Shown in pieces: positions 36,139-45,959 of a stretch of DNA of 64,000 nt (its first letter is position 1; each line of letters starts with the position of its first letter). A model generated the notes under the pieces. The model saw only the letters and a list, made by a program, of their open reading frames with translations. It ran no database searches and was not told the DNA's origin. A program made the translations under genes and the position numbers. The DNA comes from an uncultured Prevotella sp. (GTDB lineage Bacteria; Bacteroidota; Bacteroidia; Bacteroidales; Bacteroidaceae): NCBI GenBank assembly GCA_947170265.1, contig CAMVSV010000002.1, forward strand, positions 51,370-115,369, read 5' to 3'.

Positions 36139-38640
36139 TTATTTTTCTTTCTTGTTTCTTCTCCATGCAGCCACTGCCGCAGCCACTATGGCAAGGAGAA
36201 GGAGTGCCGATGCTGCATAGGCAATGGTCTCGGTGGTGTCTACGCTCTTGGGGAAGAAGCTCAGCACCACCTTGTGGCTGCCACCTTTTATGGTCAGTGC
36301 ACGGAGGATATAGTCCACACGGGCAAGCTCCACGGGCTGGTCGTCAACGGTTGCCGTCCATCCGGGGTAGTAGATCTCGGAGAACACCACTACCCCACCC
36401 GCTTTCGACTTCACGTCGTATGTGAGTTGGTTGGGTTCATATTTCGTGAGGGTTATCACGGAGGTGCTGTCGGTTGTGGCTTGCTGGGGAGTGAGTGTGA
36501 GCTGCTGCTTGAATTTCTTGTCAGCCACAGCCTCGTGGCGCAGGTCAATCTTTCCTACGGCATCAATCTCCTCGTTGGCGTTATCGGCAAACGACACCTT
36601 CTCCACCATCCATGCGTTGCCAAAGGCATAAGGGTTCTGCAAGGGTATGGTCTGTCCGCCCTGCAATGGCAGTATGAAATAGCGGGTGTTGAGCATGTTG
36701 AGCACAGGACAGAGTTTCTCTCCGTCAACCTGTGACATGTCGCCGCCTGCTTCGGCTATGGCACTCATGGTTTGCTGCATCTCGCGAGAGATGTAACGCT
36801 CAACCATCTCCTGATAACGGCGAAGCTTGGCGGGATGATAGCCGCCTATGGATTTGTGGTAGTAGCTGGTTTCGTTTTCATTGAAAGTGTTTGATGCGAA
36901 GTTCAGCACACGATAGTCGAGCGACTTGTCCTGGAGGATGGCCTCATCGGTGGAAGTGATGGCGATGGGTTCCTCACGGTTGCTCTTCGGCACGAACATG
37001 GAATCGTTGAGATAGCGTTTGTCCACCATCCACATGTCAACAAGGCAGAGCACAGCAAGGGCTCCCACCATGTAGCGGGCACGCAGCTTTCCAGCCTTGA
37101 ACAACAGGAGGAGAAGCGTTCCCACGAGTATTATGCCCACCGAACGCCAACAGTCTGCCGAAAATATTGCCTGACGCACACCGGTGACCTCGGTGAGGAT
37201 GGACTGCTGTTCTTCGGCAGGCAGCTGACTGAGGGCATTGAGCTCTGCAGAGGATACGAAGTCGAAGAACATTCCGGGAGCCACGGCGAAGAGAGCTGCC
37301 ACACCTGCCGTGAGAGCCACGGAGATATACAGATACTTGATTTTCCTGCCAAGCAGCTGCGGTTCTTCCACTATGCGCTTCAGTCCGAGCATTGCCAACA
37401 GAGGTATGGTGAACTCGGCAATGACAAGGATTGATGCCACGGTGCGGAACTTGGCATACATGGGCACATAGTCGATGAAGAAATCGGTCATGGGCATGAA
37501 GTTCTTTCCCCACGACAGAAGCACGGAGAGCACGGTGGCGGCAAGCAATGCCCATTTCATGGGTCCCTTGACGATGAACAACGAGAGAATGAAGAGCATC
37601 AGCACGAATGCACCCACATAGACAGGTCCGGAGGTGCCGGGCTGCTCGCCCCAGTATTGTCCGAGCTGCCGATAGATGTCCATATACATCGGGTTGCCTT
37701 TCTTCTGAACGATGTCATTGTAGACCATCGGCACAGAGGCTCCGCCCTTGGCATTAGGAATGAGCAGCGTCCATGTCTCACCAATGCCGTAGCTCCACTG
37801 AGTGATATAGTCGCGCTCCAGTCCGGAGTTGGTCTGGTTGGCTGTGTTCTTCTTCACGAGCTCGCTCTTTCCTCGCATCGACTCTTTCTGGTATTCCCAG
37901 GTGTGATAGAGGTTTGACGCATTGATGGCAACACCAATCATGGCAGCAGCAGCCACCACGGCAGTGGCCTTGAGGAAGCGCGCCAAGACCTTGCTCTTGA
38001 TGGCATCGATGAGGAATGCCACAACCATGAACAGCACCACAAAGAGATAATAGTAGGTCATCTGCACATGGTTGGCTTTTATCTCGAAGGCAGTGAAGAG
38101 TGCCGTAAGTATAAATCCCCAGAGATATTTGCCTCTATATGCCAGCACTATGCCTGCAATCATCGGAGGGAGATATGCCAGAGCATAGACCTTCCATATA
38201 TGTCCGGCAGCAATGATTATGAGGAAATAGCTTGAAAACGCCCATATCACAGAGCCGAGCACCGCCAAATGCTGACGGAAGTCAAAGGCCCTGAGCAGGA
38301 TATAGAAACCCAGCAGATAGACAAACAGCAGCCATACGTTCTCGGGAAGCCACAGGTGGTAGGCTGACATCACTCCTGAGAGGATGTCGGTGGAGTCATA
38401 CGACGGAGCCATCTGATAGGTGGGCATGCCGCCAAACACAGAGTTGGTCCATCGGGTGTCGTTGCCGGTGCGTTCATGATACTCTGTATACTCGCGCGCC
38501 AGACCTTTTCCCGCCGACGAGTCGTTGCGGTAGAGTATCTTTCCCTGAATGGTTGGCATGATGAAATAGGCAAACGAGATAGCAGCAAAAAGAACTACTG
38601 CCGCCACATCGCGCCACACTCGCTTAAGAATATTATTCAT
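36139..38640 (-). CDS. YfhO family membrane protein
   Basis: 833 residues with about twelve membrane segments in the first 530 residues, then a periplasmic beta-rich domain and a last membrane helix before a basic tail (WRRNKKEK). Early motifs YRNDSSAGKGLAREY and WTNSVFGGMPTYQM are typical of the Bacteroidetes YfhO group, which resembles GT-C glycosyltransferases. In Gram-positives YfhO-like proteins add sugars to teichoic acids; the role here is unknown. First gene of a minus-strand run ending with murF-alr. Its promoter is a copy of the ~76-bp repeat. Confidence 0.88.
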   Translation of the reverse strand: MNNILKRVWRDVAAVVLFAAISFAYFIMPTIQGKILYRNDSSAGKGLAREYTEYHERTGNDTRWTNSVFGGMPTYQMAPSYDSTDILSGVMSAYHLWLPENVWLLFVYLLGFYILLRAFDFRQHLAVLGSVIWAFSSYFLIIIAAGHIWKVYALAYLPPMIAGIVLAYRGKYLWGFILTALFTAFEIKANHVQMTYYYLFVVLFMVVAFLIDAIKSKVLARFLKATAVVAAAAMIGVAINASNLYHTWEYQKESMRGKSELVKKNTANQTNSGLERDYITQWSYGIGETWTLLIPNAKGGASVPMVYNDIVQKKGNPMYMDIYRQLGQYWGEQPGTSGPVYVGAFVLMLFILSLFIVKGPMKWALLAATVLSVLLSWGKNFMPMTDFFIDYVPMYAKFRTVASILVIAEFTIPLLAMLGLKRIVEEPQLLGRKIKYLYISVALTAGVAALFAVAPGMFFDFVSSAELNALSQLPAEEQQSILTEVTGVRQAIFSADCWRSVGIILVGTLLLLLFKAGKLRARYMVGALAVLCLVDMWMVDKRYLNDSMFVPKSNREEPIAITSTDEAILQDKSLDYRVLNFASNTFNENETSYYHKSIGGYHPAKLRRYQEMVERYISREMQQTMSAIAEAGGDMSQVDGEKLCPVLNMLNTRYFILPLQGGQTIPLQNPYAFGNAWMVEKVSFADNANEEIDAVGKIDLRHEAVADKKFKQQLTLTPQQATTDSTSVITLTKYEPNQLTYDVKSKAGGVVVFSEIYYPGWTATVDDQPVELARVDYILRALTIKGGSHKVVLSFFPKSVDTTETIAYAASALLLLAIVAAAVAAWRRNKKEK

Positions 38641-38671
38641 ATCGTGATTGTTTTGTTTTCTAATTACCTTG

Positions 38672-38702
38672 CAAAGGTACGATTAAGCGAGTACAATGCA
38701 AA
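38672..38702 (-). promoter_or_regulatory. yfhO promoter inside a dispersed repeat
   Basis: Minus-strand TTTG (38702-38699), 19 bases, TACCTTTG (38679-38672), followed by CAAGG. Same arrangement as at the thiamine operon. Confidence 0.72.
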
Positions 38703-38826
38703 AGGAAAGCTTGCTTTTCTTTTCACTGTCGAGCGCAAGTACCTTATATAAAGGTACGATTAAGCGAGTACAATGCAAAAGGAAAGCTTGCTTTTCTTTT
38801 CACTGTCGGGTGGAAGTACCTTATTT
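38672..38826. repeat. promoter-bearing ~76-bp repeat, locus B (2 units)
   Basis: Two units, starting AAGGTACGATTAAGCGAG at 38674 and 38751. Both keep the hairpin arms. Only the first has a complete -7 box (TACCTTTG); the second reads TACCTTTA. Confidence 0.85.
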
Positions 38827-38853
38827 AAAATTCCTCGATTTTGCAGCAATGAT

Positions 38854-38884
38854 TTTGGATTGTGGAAAATGTTTCATACTTTTG
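38854..38884 (+). promoter_or_regulatory. mtnN promoter
   Basis: TTTG (38854-38857), 19 bases, TACTTTTG (38877-38884): exact Bacteroidetes promoter 46 bases upstream of the mtnN start. Confidence 0.75.
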
Positions 38885-38930
38885 TAGGAAAGAACGGCAA
38901 GAATATTAAGAATAAAAATGCAAAAGAAAG

Positions 38931-39590
38931 ATGAAGATCGGAGTAATAGTTGCAATGGACAAGGAGTTTGACCAGCTCAAAGAGGTGGCAAAGGCCATAG
39001 AGAAACACGAGATTATACTCTCGAAATGTGGCATGGGAAAGGTGAATGCGGCACTTGGCGCACAGAAGATGATCAACGAGCATAAGCCCGACGTGATTAT
39101 CTCTTCCGGCTGTGCCGGCGGCAACGGCGACGATGTCAACGTGCAGGACGTGATAGTAAGCTCGGAGCTGACATATCACGACGTATATTGCGGTGCCGCC
39201 ATTGACGACTCAACCGTTTACGGACAGGTGCAGGGAATGCCGGCACGCTACCAAGCCGACCCCATGCTGCTTGCTGCGGCTCGCAGGGTGGCAACGGCAA
39301 ACAAGAATGTTGCAGTTCATGAGGGACTGATAGTCACGGGCGATTGGTTTGTTGACACCAAGGAGAAGATGCGCAGCATCATTGAGAAGTTTCCAGAGGC
39401 AAAAGCTGTGGATATGGAGTCGTGTGCCATTGCCCAGACTTGCTATATAAACAAGGTGCCGTTTATCTCGTTCCGAGTAATTAGCGACATTCCGTTGCGC
39501 GACACCAATGCCTCACAGTATCATGATTTCTGGAACACCATAGCCCAGCACTCCTTTGAGGTGACACGTTCACTGCTCAACGAGCTTTAA
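38931..39590 (+). CDS. mtnN: 5'-methylthioadenosine/S-adenosylhomocysteine nucleosidase
   Basis: Removes adenine from methylthioadenosine and S-adenosylhomocysteine, giving S-ribosylhomocysteine for LuxS. MKIGVIVAMDKEFDQL at the start, CGMGKVNAALGAQ, and VDMESCAIAQTC (purine and ribose site) are typical. The acidic catalytic residue lies in the DTNASQYHDFW block near the end. 219 residues, slightly short as usual for Bacteroidetes. The gene for the next enzyme, luxS, follows 52 bases later. Confidence 0.93.
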   Translation: MKIGVIVAMDKEFDQLKEVAKAIEKHEIILSKCGMGKVNAALGAQKMINEHKPDVIISSGCAGGNGDDVNVQDVIVSSELTYHDVYCGAAIDDSTVYGQVQGMPARYQADPMLLAAARRVATANKNVAVHEGLIVTGDWFVDTKEKMRSIIEKFPEAKAVDMESCAIAQTCYINKVPFISFRVISDIPLRDTNASQYHDFWNTIAQHSFEVTRSLLNEL

Positions 39591-39642
39591 ACCGCAGGCT
39601 ACATACCGGAACCATAACATTATAATTGACAAACGAACACAC

Positions 39643-40137
39643 ATGGAAGTAATACAGAGTTTTACCATAGACCACACCCACCTGCTCCCAGGCATCTATG
39701 TGTCAAGGGTTGACAAGGGATTTACGACCTTTGACCTTAGGATAACCACACCCAACAAGGAACCCGCCATGGCTCCCGGTGCCATTCACAGCATGGAACA
39801 CCTCATGGCTACATGGTTCAGAAACTCAATGGTTAAGGATGATGTGGTGTATGTAGGACCGATGGGGTGTCTCACTGGCATGTATATCATCATGACCGGC
39901 AGCTACACAGTGGACGACATGCGCAGTCTCACCATGGAATGCCTGGAGTGGATGCTCACACAGAAAGAGGTGCCAGCCACCACACCCGAGACCTGCGGCA
40001 ACTATCTGCTCCACGACCTCCCTATGTGTCACTGGGAGTGTCGCCGCTATCTCAACCGTCTGAGAAATGAGTTCCACTCAGAATACACCAAGCTACAGGT
40101 GACGCTCGACGACGGACGGCTCTTTGCCGACGCATGA
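39643..40137 (+). CDS. luxS: S-ribosylhomocysteine lyase LuxS
   Basis: Splits S-ribosylhomocysteine to homocysteine and DPD, the precursor of the AI-2 signal. Metal-binding motif HSMEHL at about residues 48-53, third ligand in the ETCGNYLLHD block, and the ITTPNKEPAMAPGAIH lead-in are all present. 164 residues, normal. With mtnN it completes the detoxification branch of the activated methyl cycle. A long terminator hairpin follows. Confidence 0.96.
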   Translation: MEVIQSFTIDHTHLLPGIYVSRVDKGFTTFDLRITTPNKEPAMAPGAIHSMEHLMATWFRNSMVKDDVVYVGPMGCLTGMYIIMTGSYTVDDMRSLTMECLEWMLTQKEVPATTPETCGNYLLHDLPMCHWECRRYLNRLRNEFHSEYTKLQVTLDDGRLFADA

Positions 40138-40162
40138 GCTGCTACTATATGAAGCAAACACA

Positions 40163-40209
40163 AAAGCCAAAGGGCTCTTCCTTTTTTTCAGGAAGAGCCC
40201 CTTGGCTTT
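40163..40209. terminator. bidirectional terminator between luxS and typA
   Basis: Stem AAAGCCAA-GGGCTCTTCCT with its complement, 7-base T-rich loop, one bulge on each side. Serves luxS and the converging typA. Confidence 0.85.
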
Positions 40210-40213
40210 CATA

Positions 40214-42016
40214 TTATTGCTTGTTAGCTTTCTTTCGCTGGTCGTGGTCGAGAATGATTTTCCTCATGCGGATAGCCTTTGGCGTTACCTCCACATATTC
40301 GTCTGCCTTGATATATTCGAGACACTCCTCAAGGCTGAGCACCGTCTTGGGTATGATGCGAGCCTTGTCGTCGGAACCGCTGGCACGCACATTGGTGAGC
40401 TGCTTGGCCTTGGCTACGTTTATAACAAGGTCGTTGTCGTGGACATGCTCGCCCACCACTTCACCGCAGTATACCTCTTCGCCCGGGTCTATGAAGAACT
40501 TTCCGCGATCCTGAAGCTTGTCAATGCTGTAGGCATAGGCTGTACCCGTTTCCAAGGCAATCATAGAGCCGCTCATGCGACGCTCAATGTCACCCTTGAA
40601 GGGCTGGTAGTTCTTGAAGCGATGAGCCATGATGGCTTCGCCCTGGCTGGCAGTGAGCACATTGGTGCGCAGTCCGATGATGCCGCGCGAAGGTATCTCA
40701 AACTCAATGTTCACCCTTCCGCCCTGAGTGTCCATGCCCAAGAGGTCGCCCTTGCGACGTGTCACCATGTCAATCATCTTCGATGAGAACTCTTCTGGAA
40801 CGTTTATGGTGAGTTCTTCTATGGGTTCGCAGCGCTGACCGTCAATTTCCTTGTATATCACCTGCGGCTGTCCTACCTGCAGTTCATAGCCCTCACGTCG
40901 CATGGTCTCAATCAGCACTGACAGATGGAGCACTCCTCGTCCGCTCACTATCCACTTGTCGGTATAGTCTTCAAAAGGCTCCACACGCAGTGCGAGGTTC
41001 TTCTCAAGTTCCTTGGTAAGACGATCGTTGATGTGGCGTGAGGTACAGAACTTTCCTTCCTTTCCAAAGAATGGAGAGTCGTTGATGGTGAAGAGCATCG
41101 ACATGGTGGGTTCGTCGATGGCTATGGGCGGCATGGGGTCGGGGTTGTCGTATGAGCTGATGGTGTCGCCAATCTCAAAGTGCTCCAGACCGATTACTGC
41201 ACAGATGTCGCCGGAGCTCACGCTCTCGGTCTTCTGGTGTCCCATGCCTTCAAAGGTGTGGAGCTCTTTTATCTTTGTCTTCTCCACGGTGCCATCGCGG
41301 TGGCACACACTGACGTTCATACCGTCGGTGAGCGTACCTCGGTGTACTCGTCCCACAGCAATTCGTCCGGTGTAGTTAGAATAGTCCAACGAGGTGATGA
41401 GCATCTGTGGCTCACCCTCAATGCGCGTCGGCGCGGGTATTATCTCAATTATTTTATCGAGAAGATATTCAATGTTGTCGGTGGGAGTCTTCCAGTCGGG
41501 ACCCATCCAGCCGTTCTTTGCCGAGCCATACACCACGGTGAAGTCGAGCTGTTCCTCAGTGGCGTTGAGGTCGAACATCAGGTCGAACACCATTTCATAG
41601 ACCTCTTCTGGACGACAGTTGGGCTTGTCAACCTTATTGACCACCACCATGGGCTTGAGTCCAATCTGCAGGGCTTTCTGAAGCACGAAGCGCGTCTGTG
41701 GCATGGGACCTTCGAAGGCATCCACGAGGAGCAGACAGCCGTCTGCCATGTTGAGCACACGCTCCACCTCACCTCCGAAGTCAGAGTGTCCCGGAGTGTC
41801 GATGATGTTTATCTTCACTCCCTTCCAGTTTATAGATACGTTTTTCGAGAGAATGGTTATTCCTCTCTCTCGCTCAAGGTCGTTGGCATCGAGCACCTGT
41901 GAGCTGTTATCCTGTCCTTCGCGGAAGAGCTTTCCTGCGAGCATCATCTTGTCTACGAGTGTGGTCTTGCCGTGGTCCACATGGGCGATGATAGCTATGT
42001 TCCTAATATCTTGCAT
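40214..42016 (-). CDS. typA: translational GTPase TypA/BipA
   Basis: Ribosome-binding GTPase of the EF-G group, involved in stress and cold adaptation and late ribosome assembly. G1 is AHVDHGKTT (about 11-19), switch [15 protein letters not shown]4 NKVDKP. The C-terminal BipA-specific domain includes [15 protein letters not shown] and GVYCGE-like [12 protein letters not shown]. 600 residues, full length. Its promoter is a copy of the ~76-bp repeat (42041-42071). Confidence 0.96.
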   Translation of the reverse strand: MQDIRNIAIIAHVDHGKTTLVDKMMLAGKLFREGQDNSSQVLDANDLERERGITILSKNVSINWKGVKINIIDTPGHSDFGGEVERVLNMADGCLLLVDAFEGPMPQTRFVLQKALQIGLKPMVVVNKVDKPNCRPEEVYEMVFDLMFDLNATEEQLDFTVVYGSAKNGWMGPDWKTPTDNIEYLLDKIIEIIPAPTRIEGEPQMLITSLDYSNYTGRIAVGRVHRGTLTDGMNVSVCHRDGTVEKTKIKELHTFEGMGHQKTESVSSGDICAVIGLEHFEIGDTISSYDNPDPMPPIAIDEPTMSMLFTINDSPFFGKEGKFCTSRHINDRLTKELEKNLALRVEPFEDYTDKWIVSGRGVLHLSVLIETMRREGYELQVGQPQVIYKEIDGQRCEPIEELTINVPEEFSSKMIDMVTRRKGDLLGMDTQGGRVNIEFEIPSRGIIGLRTNVLTASQGEAIMAHRFKNYQPFKGDIERRMSGSMIALETGTAYAYSIDKLQDRGKFFIDPGEEVYCGEVVGEHVHDNDLVINVAKAKQLTNVRASGSDDKARIIPKTVLSLEECLEYIKADEYVEVTPKAIRMRKIILDHDQRKKANKQ

Positions 42017-42040
42017 CTTATATAACTATTAAAACGGCTG

Positions 42041-42071
42041 CAAAGGTACGAATAAGCGAGAACAATGCAAA
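42041..42071 (-). promoter_or_regulatory. typA promoter inside a dispersed repeat
   Basis: Minus-strand TTTG (42071-42068), 19 bases, TACCTTTG (42048-42041). A second perfect set lies further upstream in the next unit: TTTG 42148-42145, 19 bases, TACCTTTG 42125-42118. Confidence 0.75.
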
Positions 42072-42200
42072 AGGAAAGCTTGCTTTTCTTTTCATTGTCG
42101 AGCGAAAGTGCCTTCTTCAAAGGTACGAATAAGCGAGCGAAAAGCAAAGGGAAAACTTGTTTTTCCTTTCTTTTCCGAGCGAAAGTCCCTTATGCAATGG
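42041..42200. repeat. promoter-bearing ~76-bp repeat, locus C (2 units and a fragment)
   Basis: Units start AAGGTACGAATAAGCGAG at 42043 and 42120; the second is of the shorter GCGAAAAGCAAAGGG type also seen as unit 3 of locus A. A reversed fragment (GCTTATTCGTACCTTTGCA) near 42298-42316 forms the rpsO -7 region. Confidence 0.82.
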
Positions 42201-42306
42201 TACAAATAAGCAGGCAAAAGCACCCTATCTGGCTTATTTGCTATCATTAGCAGCTCTTCATCTCAAAAAAACAACGGTTTTTCTTTTCACTTTGCAAGCT
42301 TATTCG

Positions 42307-42314
42307 TACCTTTG
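42307..42314 (+). promoter_or_regulatory. -7 element TACCTTTG for rpsO
   Basis: TAnnTTTG followed by CA, 110 bases upstream of rpsO. The -33 position reads TTTT. The long leader could hold the usual S15 autoregulatory structure, which I did not resolve. Confidence 0.55.
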
Positions 42315-42424
42315 CAGGCGATTCGGAAAATCCGATGCATCCCATGCGATGAGGTTTGCCCCGATGAAGACGGCCGTCGTTGCTCGGATGTAATTTAAAC
42401 ATTATTCATCAAACAATTTTAGTT

Positions 42425-42697
42425 ATGTACTTAGACAAGACAAAGAAAGAAGAGATTTTCAACCAGTATGGCAAGGGCGGTGTTAAAGATACCGGTTCGG
42501 CAGAAAGCCAGATTGCGCTGTTCACCTACCGCATCAAGCACCTCACAGAGCATGTGAAGACACACCACAAGGACTATGTCACCACTCGCTCGCTGACTCA
42601 GCTCGTAGGCAAGCGTCGTGCGCTTCTTGACTATCTCTACAAGCACGACATTGAACGCTATCGTGCCATCGTGAAGGCTCTCGGTCTGCGCCGATAA
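42425..42697 (+). CDS. rpsO: 30S ribosomal protein S15
   Basis: Primary 16S rRNA-binding protein of the small-subunit platform. Start placed at ATG 42425 (MYLDKTKKEE), giving 90 residues, the usual size; the longer open frame upstream is not family sequence. Motifs: DTGSAESQIALFTYRI, LTEHVKTHHKDY and the C-terminal LVGKRRALLDYL followed by LGLRR. Confidence 0.97.
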   Translation: MYLDKTKKEEIFNQYGKGGVKDTGSAESQIALFTYRIKHLTEHVKTHHKDYVTTRSLTQLVGKRRALLDYLYKHDIERYRAIVKALGLRR

Positions 42698-42721
42698 TCT
42701 TCTTTCATTGAAAGGAACAAA

Positions 42722-42761
42722 AAAAGCGGGAAACATCTCTCAGTGGATGCTTCCCGCTTTT
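42722..42761. terminator. bidirectional terminator between rpsO and folK
   Basis: Stem AAAAGCGGGAA(A)CATC with GATGCTTCCCGCTTTT, 8-base loop. Its right arm overlaps the last codons of folK on the other strand. Confidence 0.85.
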
Positions 42762-43204
42762 ATTTCATTCAGCGGTATCATTACAAAATCGCGTTGGTAC
42801 ATCAGTGGATGGGGAATCTTCAAGTCGGGCTCATCCACCGTGATGTCGTCATAGAGCAATATGTCGATATCTATCGGGCGGTCGTGGTATTGGCGTGTTT
42901 CCGACGGCGTGTTCCGATGCGCATGTGAGCCTGTATCGGCATATTTGTCTGTCCTGCCGAGCCGGTATTCTATGCGCTGTGTAGCCTGGAGCAGACAGCG
43001 TGGGCACAACGGAGTCTCCACGCATACGGCTGCATTGAGAAACATATTGTCGGAAACGAAGCCCCACGGCTCTGTTTCATAAAAAGTCGATTGGCGCACA
43101 ATGCGTCCAATCGACTTTTCTATTTCCTTTATGGCACGCTCAAGGAGTTGCCTCCTGTCACCCATGTTAGAACCGAGGCTCAGATATGCCGTATGCATAG
43201 CCAT
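42740..43204 (-). CDS. folK: 2-amino-4-hydroxy-6-hydroxymethyldihydropteridine pyrophosphokinase
   Basis: Transfers pyrophosphate to the product of FolB in folate synthesis. YLSLGSNMGDRRQLL at the N-terminus, FYETEPWGF and FLNAAV, then the metal/ATP site RPIDIDILLYDD and IPHPLMYQRDFVMIPL are all present. 154 residues. An insert of about ten residues before RPIDID (HAHRNTPSETRQYH) is unusual in length. It is the last gene of the ftsX-to-folK minus-strand run; the gap to queA is 9 bases. Confidence 0.94.
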   Translation of the reverse strand: MAMHTAYLSLGSNMGDRRQLLERAIKEIEKSIGRIVRQSTFYETEPWGFVSDNMFLNAAVCVETPLCPRCLLQATQRIEYRLGRTDKYADTGSHAHRNTPSETRQYHDRPIDIDILLYDDITVDEPDLKIPHPLMYQRDFVMIPLNEIKAGSIH

Positions 43205-43213
43205 GGTGGCAGG

Positions 43214-44392
43214 TTAGTCGTTGAGGATGATGAGCGCATCGCCGAAACAACCGAACTGATAGCCGTTGTCGAGGGCTTTCTGATAGGCTTCCATCACGAG
43301 GTCGTAGCCTCCGAATGCAGCGGTGCTCATGAGCAGTGTGGAGTAGGGATGATAGAAGTTGGCTATCATGCAGTCGGCAAGTCCGAAGTCATAGGGTGGG
43401 AATATGAACTTGTTTGTCCATCCGTCATACTCCTTGAGCATGCCGTCGGTTCCCACGGCGGTCTCGGTGGCTTTCAGCACGCTTGTGCCCACCGCACATA
43501 TATGGTGTCCGGCAGCCTTGGCTTCATTCACAATGCTGCAAGCCTTGGCACCAATCTTCATCTGCTCGCTGTCCATCTTGTGCTTGGTGAGGTCTTCCAC
43601 CTCAATGTCATGGAAGTTTGAGAGTCCGCAGTGAAGGGTTATGAATGCCGAGTTTATGCCTTTTATCTCCATGCGCTTCATCATCTCACGGCTGAAATGC
43701 AGTCCGGTGGCAGGTGCTGTCACGGCACCTTCGTTGGCGGCAAACACCGTTTGGAAATCCACCACATCGTCTTCGGTGGCATGGGGAGTGTCGCTGTCGG
43801 TGGGTCGGCGGTCAAGAATATACTTTGGCAGCGGTGTCTCACCAAGGCTGAACAGCTCTTTCTTGAACTCGTCATGCGGACAGTCGTAGAGGAAGCGCAG
43901 CGTTCTGCCACGGCTGGTGGTGTTGTCAATGACCTCGGCTACCATCGTTCCCGACTCATCAAAGAAAAGCTTATTGCCAATGCGTATCTTACGGGCGGGT
44001 TCCACAAGAACATCCCACAGGCGCATCTCCTCGTTGAGCTCACGCAGCAGAAACACTTCTATCTTGGCATCGGTGCGTTCCTTGGTGCCATAGAGACGGG
44101 CAGGAAACACTTTGGTGTCGTTGAACACGAAGGTGTCGCCATCGTCGAAGTAATCGAGCACGTTTCTAAAGTCGAGGAACTCTCCCTCTATGGGATTTCC
44201 GTTTTCGTCTTTCTTGTACATGTCGATGGTCTGCGACTTACGGTGGAGCACCATAAGGCGGCATTCGTCACGTCGGGTAACCTTGAAGGTGGTTGTTGAA
44301 CCGTCTTCGCGTGTTATGGTGTGTTCCGACGCATGCGGATAGAGTGCCACTTGTTCTTCTGGCAGTTTGAACTTGAATTGTGATAGCTTCAT
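43214..44392 (-). CDS. queA: tRNA preQ1(34) S-adenosylmethionine ribosyltransferase-isomerase
   Basis: Builds epoxyqueuosine from preQ1 in the tRNA wobble position, using SAM as ribosyl donor. FKLPEEQVALYP at the start, VFNDTKVFPARLYG, GSEGAVTAPATGLHF-like NEGAVTAPATGLHFS and FIFPPYDFGLADCMIANFYHP are diagnostic. 392 residues. Between truB and folK with gaps of 8 and 9 bases, so one operon. No other queuosine gene is in the window. Confidence 0.95.
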   Translation of the reverse strand: MKLSQFKFKLPEEQVALYPHASEHTITREDGSTTTFKVTRRDECRLMVLHRKSQTIDMYKKDENGNPIEGEFLDFRNVLDYFDDGDTFVFNDTKVFPARLYGTKERTDAKIEVFLLRELNEEMRLWDVLVEPARKIRIGNKLFFDESGTMVAEVIDNTTSRGRTLRFLYDCPHDEFKKELFSLGETPLPKYILDRRPTDSDTPHATEDDVVDFQTVFAANEGAVTAPATGLHFSREMMKRMEIKGINSAFITLHCGLSNFHDIEVEDLTKHKMDSEQMKIGAKACSIVNEAKAAGHHICAVGTSVLKATETAVGTDGMLKEYDGWTNKFIFPPYDFGLADCMIANFYHPYSTLLMSTAAFGGYDLVMEAYQKALDNGYQFGCFGDALIILND

Positions 44393-44400
44393 ATGTTGTG

Positions 44401-45102
44401 TTATTTCTCTATTGTCTGATTGTCAAGCCACTCCTCAAAGGTGTCGAAGTCGTAGCACTGCTCCACCCTGACATCGCCCACGCGGGTGCGTCTGAGGGCT
44501 GTGAGATAGGCACCGGAGCCGAGAGCCTGTCCAATGTCGCGTGCCAGGGCGCGTATGTATGTGCCCTTGCCGCACACCACCCTTATGTCAGCCTGCATCG
44601 TGTCGGCATCAAAGCGTGTGAGTTCTATTTCGTCGATGCGTATGGGTTTGGCATCGAGCTTCACCTCCTTGCCATTGCGGCTGAGCTGATAGGCTCGCTT
44701 CCCACCCACGTTGCATGCCGAGAACGACGGCGGCACCTGCTGAATGTCGCCCACGAAGGTGCTGAGCACCTGAACAATGCCGTCGTGGGTGATGTGGTCA
44801 GTGGGATATGTGGCAGCCACCTCGTGCTCGCGGTCGAAGCTTGCGGTGGTGGCTCCGAGCTGCAGCGTGGCGGTGTATTCTTTTGTGTGGGCTTGCAGTT
44901 CCTCTATGGTCTTTGTTTTCTTGCCCGTACATAGTATGAGCACTCCCGTGGCAAGTGGGTCAAGGGTGCCGGCATGTCCCATCTTCACCTTTGAGCCCTG
45001 TTTCTTGGAGCACAGGAAGCGTATGTGGGCGAGGGCACCGAAGCTCGACATGCCATAGGGCTTGTCTATAGCAATTATTTCGCCTTCCTTGAAATTCATC
45101 AT
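44401..45102 (-). CDS. truB: tRNA pseudouridine(55) synthase
   Basis: Makes pseudouridine 55 in the T loop of tRNAs. Start placed at 45102 (MMNFKEGEIIAIDKP): the upstream frame is not family sequence, and this ATG shares one base with the uppP stop (TGATG), a coupling arrangement. KMGHAGTLDPLATGVL carries the catalytic Asp, followed by YTATLQLG and RAYQLSRNG-like motifs. 233 residues, the short Bacteroidetes form without a full PUA domain. Confidence 0.94.
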   Translation of the reverse strand: MMNFKEGEIIAIDKPYGMSSFGALAHIRFLCSKKQGSKVKMGHAGTLDPLATGVLILCTGKKTKTIEELQAHTKEYTATLQLGATTASFDREHEVAATYPTDHITHDGIVQVLSTFVGDIQQVPPSFSACNVGGKRAYQLSRNGKEVKLDAKPIRIDEIELTRFDADTMQADIRVVCGKGTYIRALARDIGQALGSGAYLTALRRTRVGDVRVEQCYDFDTFEEWLDNQTIEK

Positions 45103-45959
45103 CAGTCGACCATTGCCAGTGAGTGACCAGTGAGCAGCAGGGCTATGATGATGCCGCCAACGATTATTCTGTAAATGCCGAAGGCCTTGAAGCCGTAGCG
45201 CGTGAGGAAAGCCACAAACCATTTCATGGCAAGCAGCGCCACCACGAATGCCACCACGCAGCCCACAATGAGCATGGTGATGTTGTGGGTGGTAGCCCAC
45301 GAGGCATCTGCCTTCAGGAGGTCGAGAAGGTCAAGGAGCGTTGCCCCCGCCATTGTAGGCACGGCGAGGAAGAACGAGAACTCTGCTGCACGCTTGCGTG
45401 TGAGTCCTTGCGTCATGCCTCCCACGATGGTTGCCATGGAGCGCGACACTCCGGGTATGACTGATATGCACTGGTAGAGACCAATGTTGAAAGCCCTCTT
45501 CTCTGTGAGCGGAGTCTGGTCGGAGCCATGGTTGAAAAGCTTGTCGCAGAAGAGCATGAACACTCCACCCACTACAAGCATCACAGCCACCACCTCAACG
45601 CTGTCGAGCAGCCAGTCGAGCAAGCCCGACTTCTTGGCAGCCAGTCCGATGACCACTGCGGGCAGCACTCCCACGAACAGCAACCAATAGAAACGGTACT
45701 TGTGCTTGAGCACCTGCCATGAAGACGCACCTTCGGGTGCCGGTGTGCGGTCGATGCTGAAGAAGCGTTTCCAGTAGAGACATACCACAGAGAGTATGGC
45801 TCCAAACTGAATGATGAACGTGAAGGCATGCACGAAGTCGTCGCCCTGCTCTATGCCGAGCAGGTTCTGTGTGATGATCATGTGACCCGTTGACGACACG
45901 GGCAGGAACTCGGTGAGTCCTTCCACTATGGCAATTACTATTGTCTCGAAGAGTGTCAT
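45102..45959 (-). CDS. uppP: undecaprenyl-diphosphatase (BacA/UppP)
   Basis: Inner-membrane phosphatase recycling the lipid carrier of peptidoglycan and O-antigen; also confers bacitracin tolerance. VEGLTEFLPVSSTGHMI at about 13-29 and PGVSRSMATI at about 175-184 are the two catalytic blocks. About eight membrane segments; 285 residues. Overlaps the DUF3098 gene by 4 bases (ATGA) and truB by one base. Confidence 0.95.
   Translation of the reverse strand: MTLFETIVIAIVEGLTEFLPVSSTGHMIITQNLLGIEQGDDFVHAFTFIIQFGAILSVVCLYWKRFFSIDRTPAPEGASSWQVLKHKYRFYWLLFVGVLPAVVIGLAAKKSGLLDWLLDSVEVVAVMLVVGGVFMLFCDKLFNHGSDQTPLTEKRAFNIGLYQCISVIPGVSRSMATIVGGMTQGLTRKRAAEFSFFLAVPTMAGATLLDLLDLLKADASWATTHNITMLIVGCVVAFVVALLAMKWFVAFLTRYGFKAFGIYRIIVGGIIIALLLTGHSLAMVD

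Noticed and set aside
40124..40786. Plus-strand frame after luxS opposite typA
   Set aside because: Overlaps the luxS end and the terminator and runs antisense through typA, which is intact.
45103..45300. Longer N-terminus for truB
   Set aside because: The extension lies within uppP and has no similarity to TruB; the ATG overlapping the uppP stop fits the family start.
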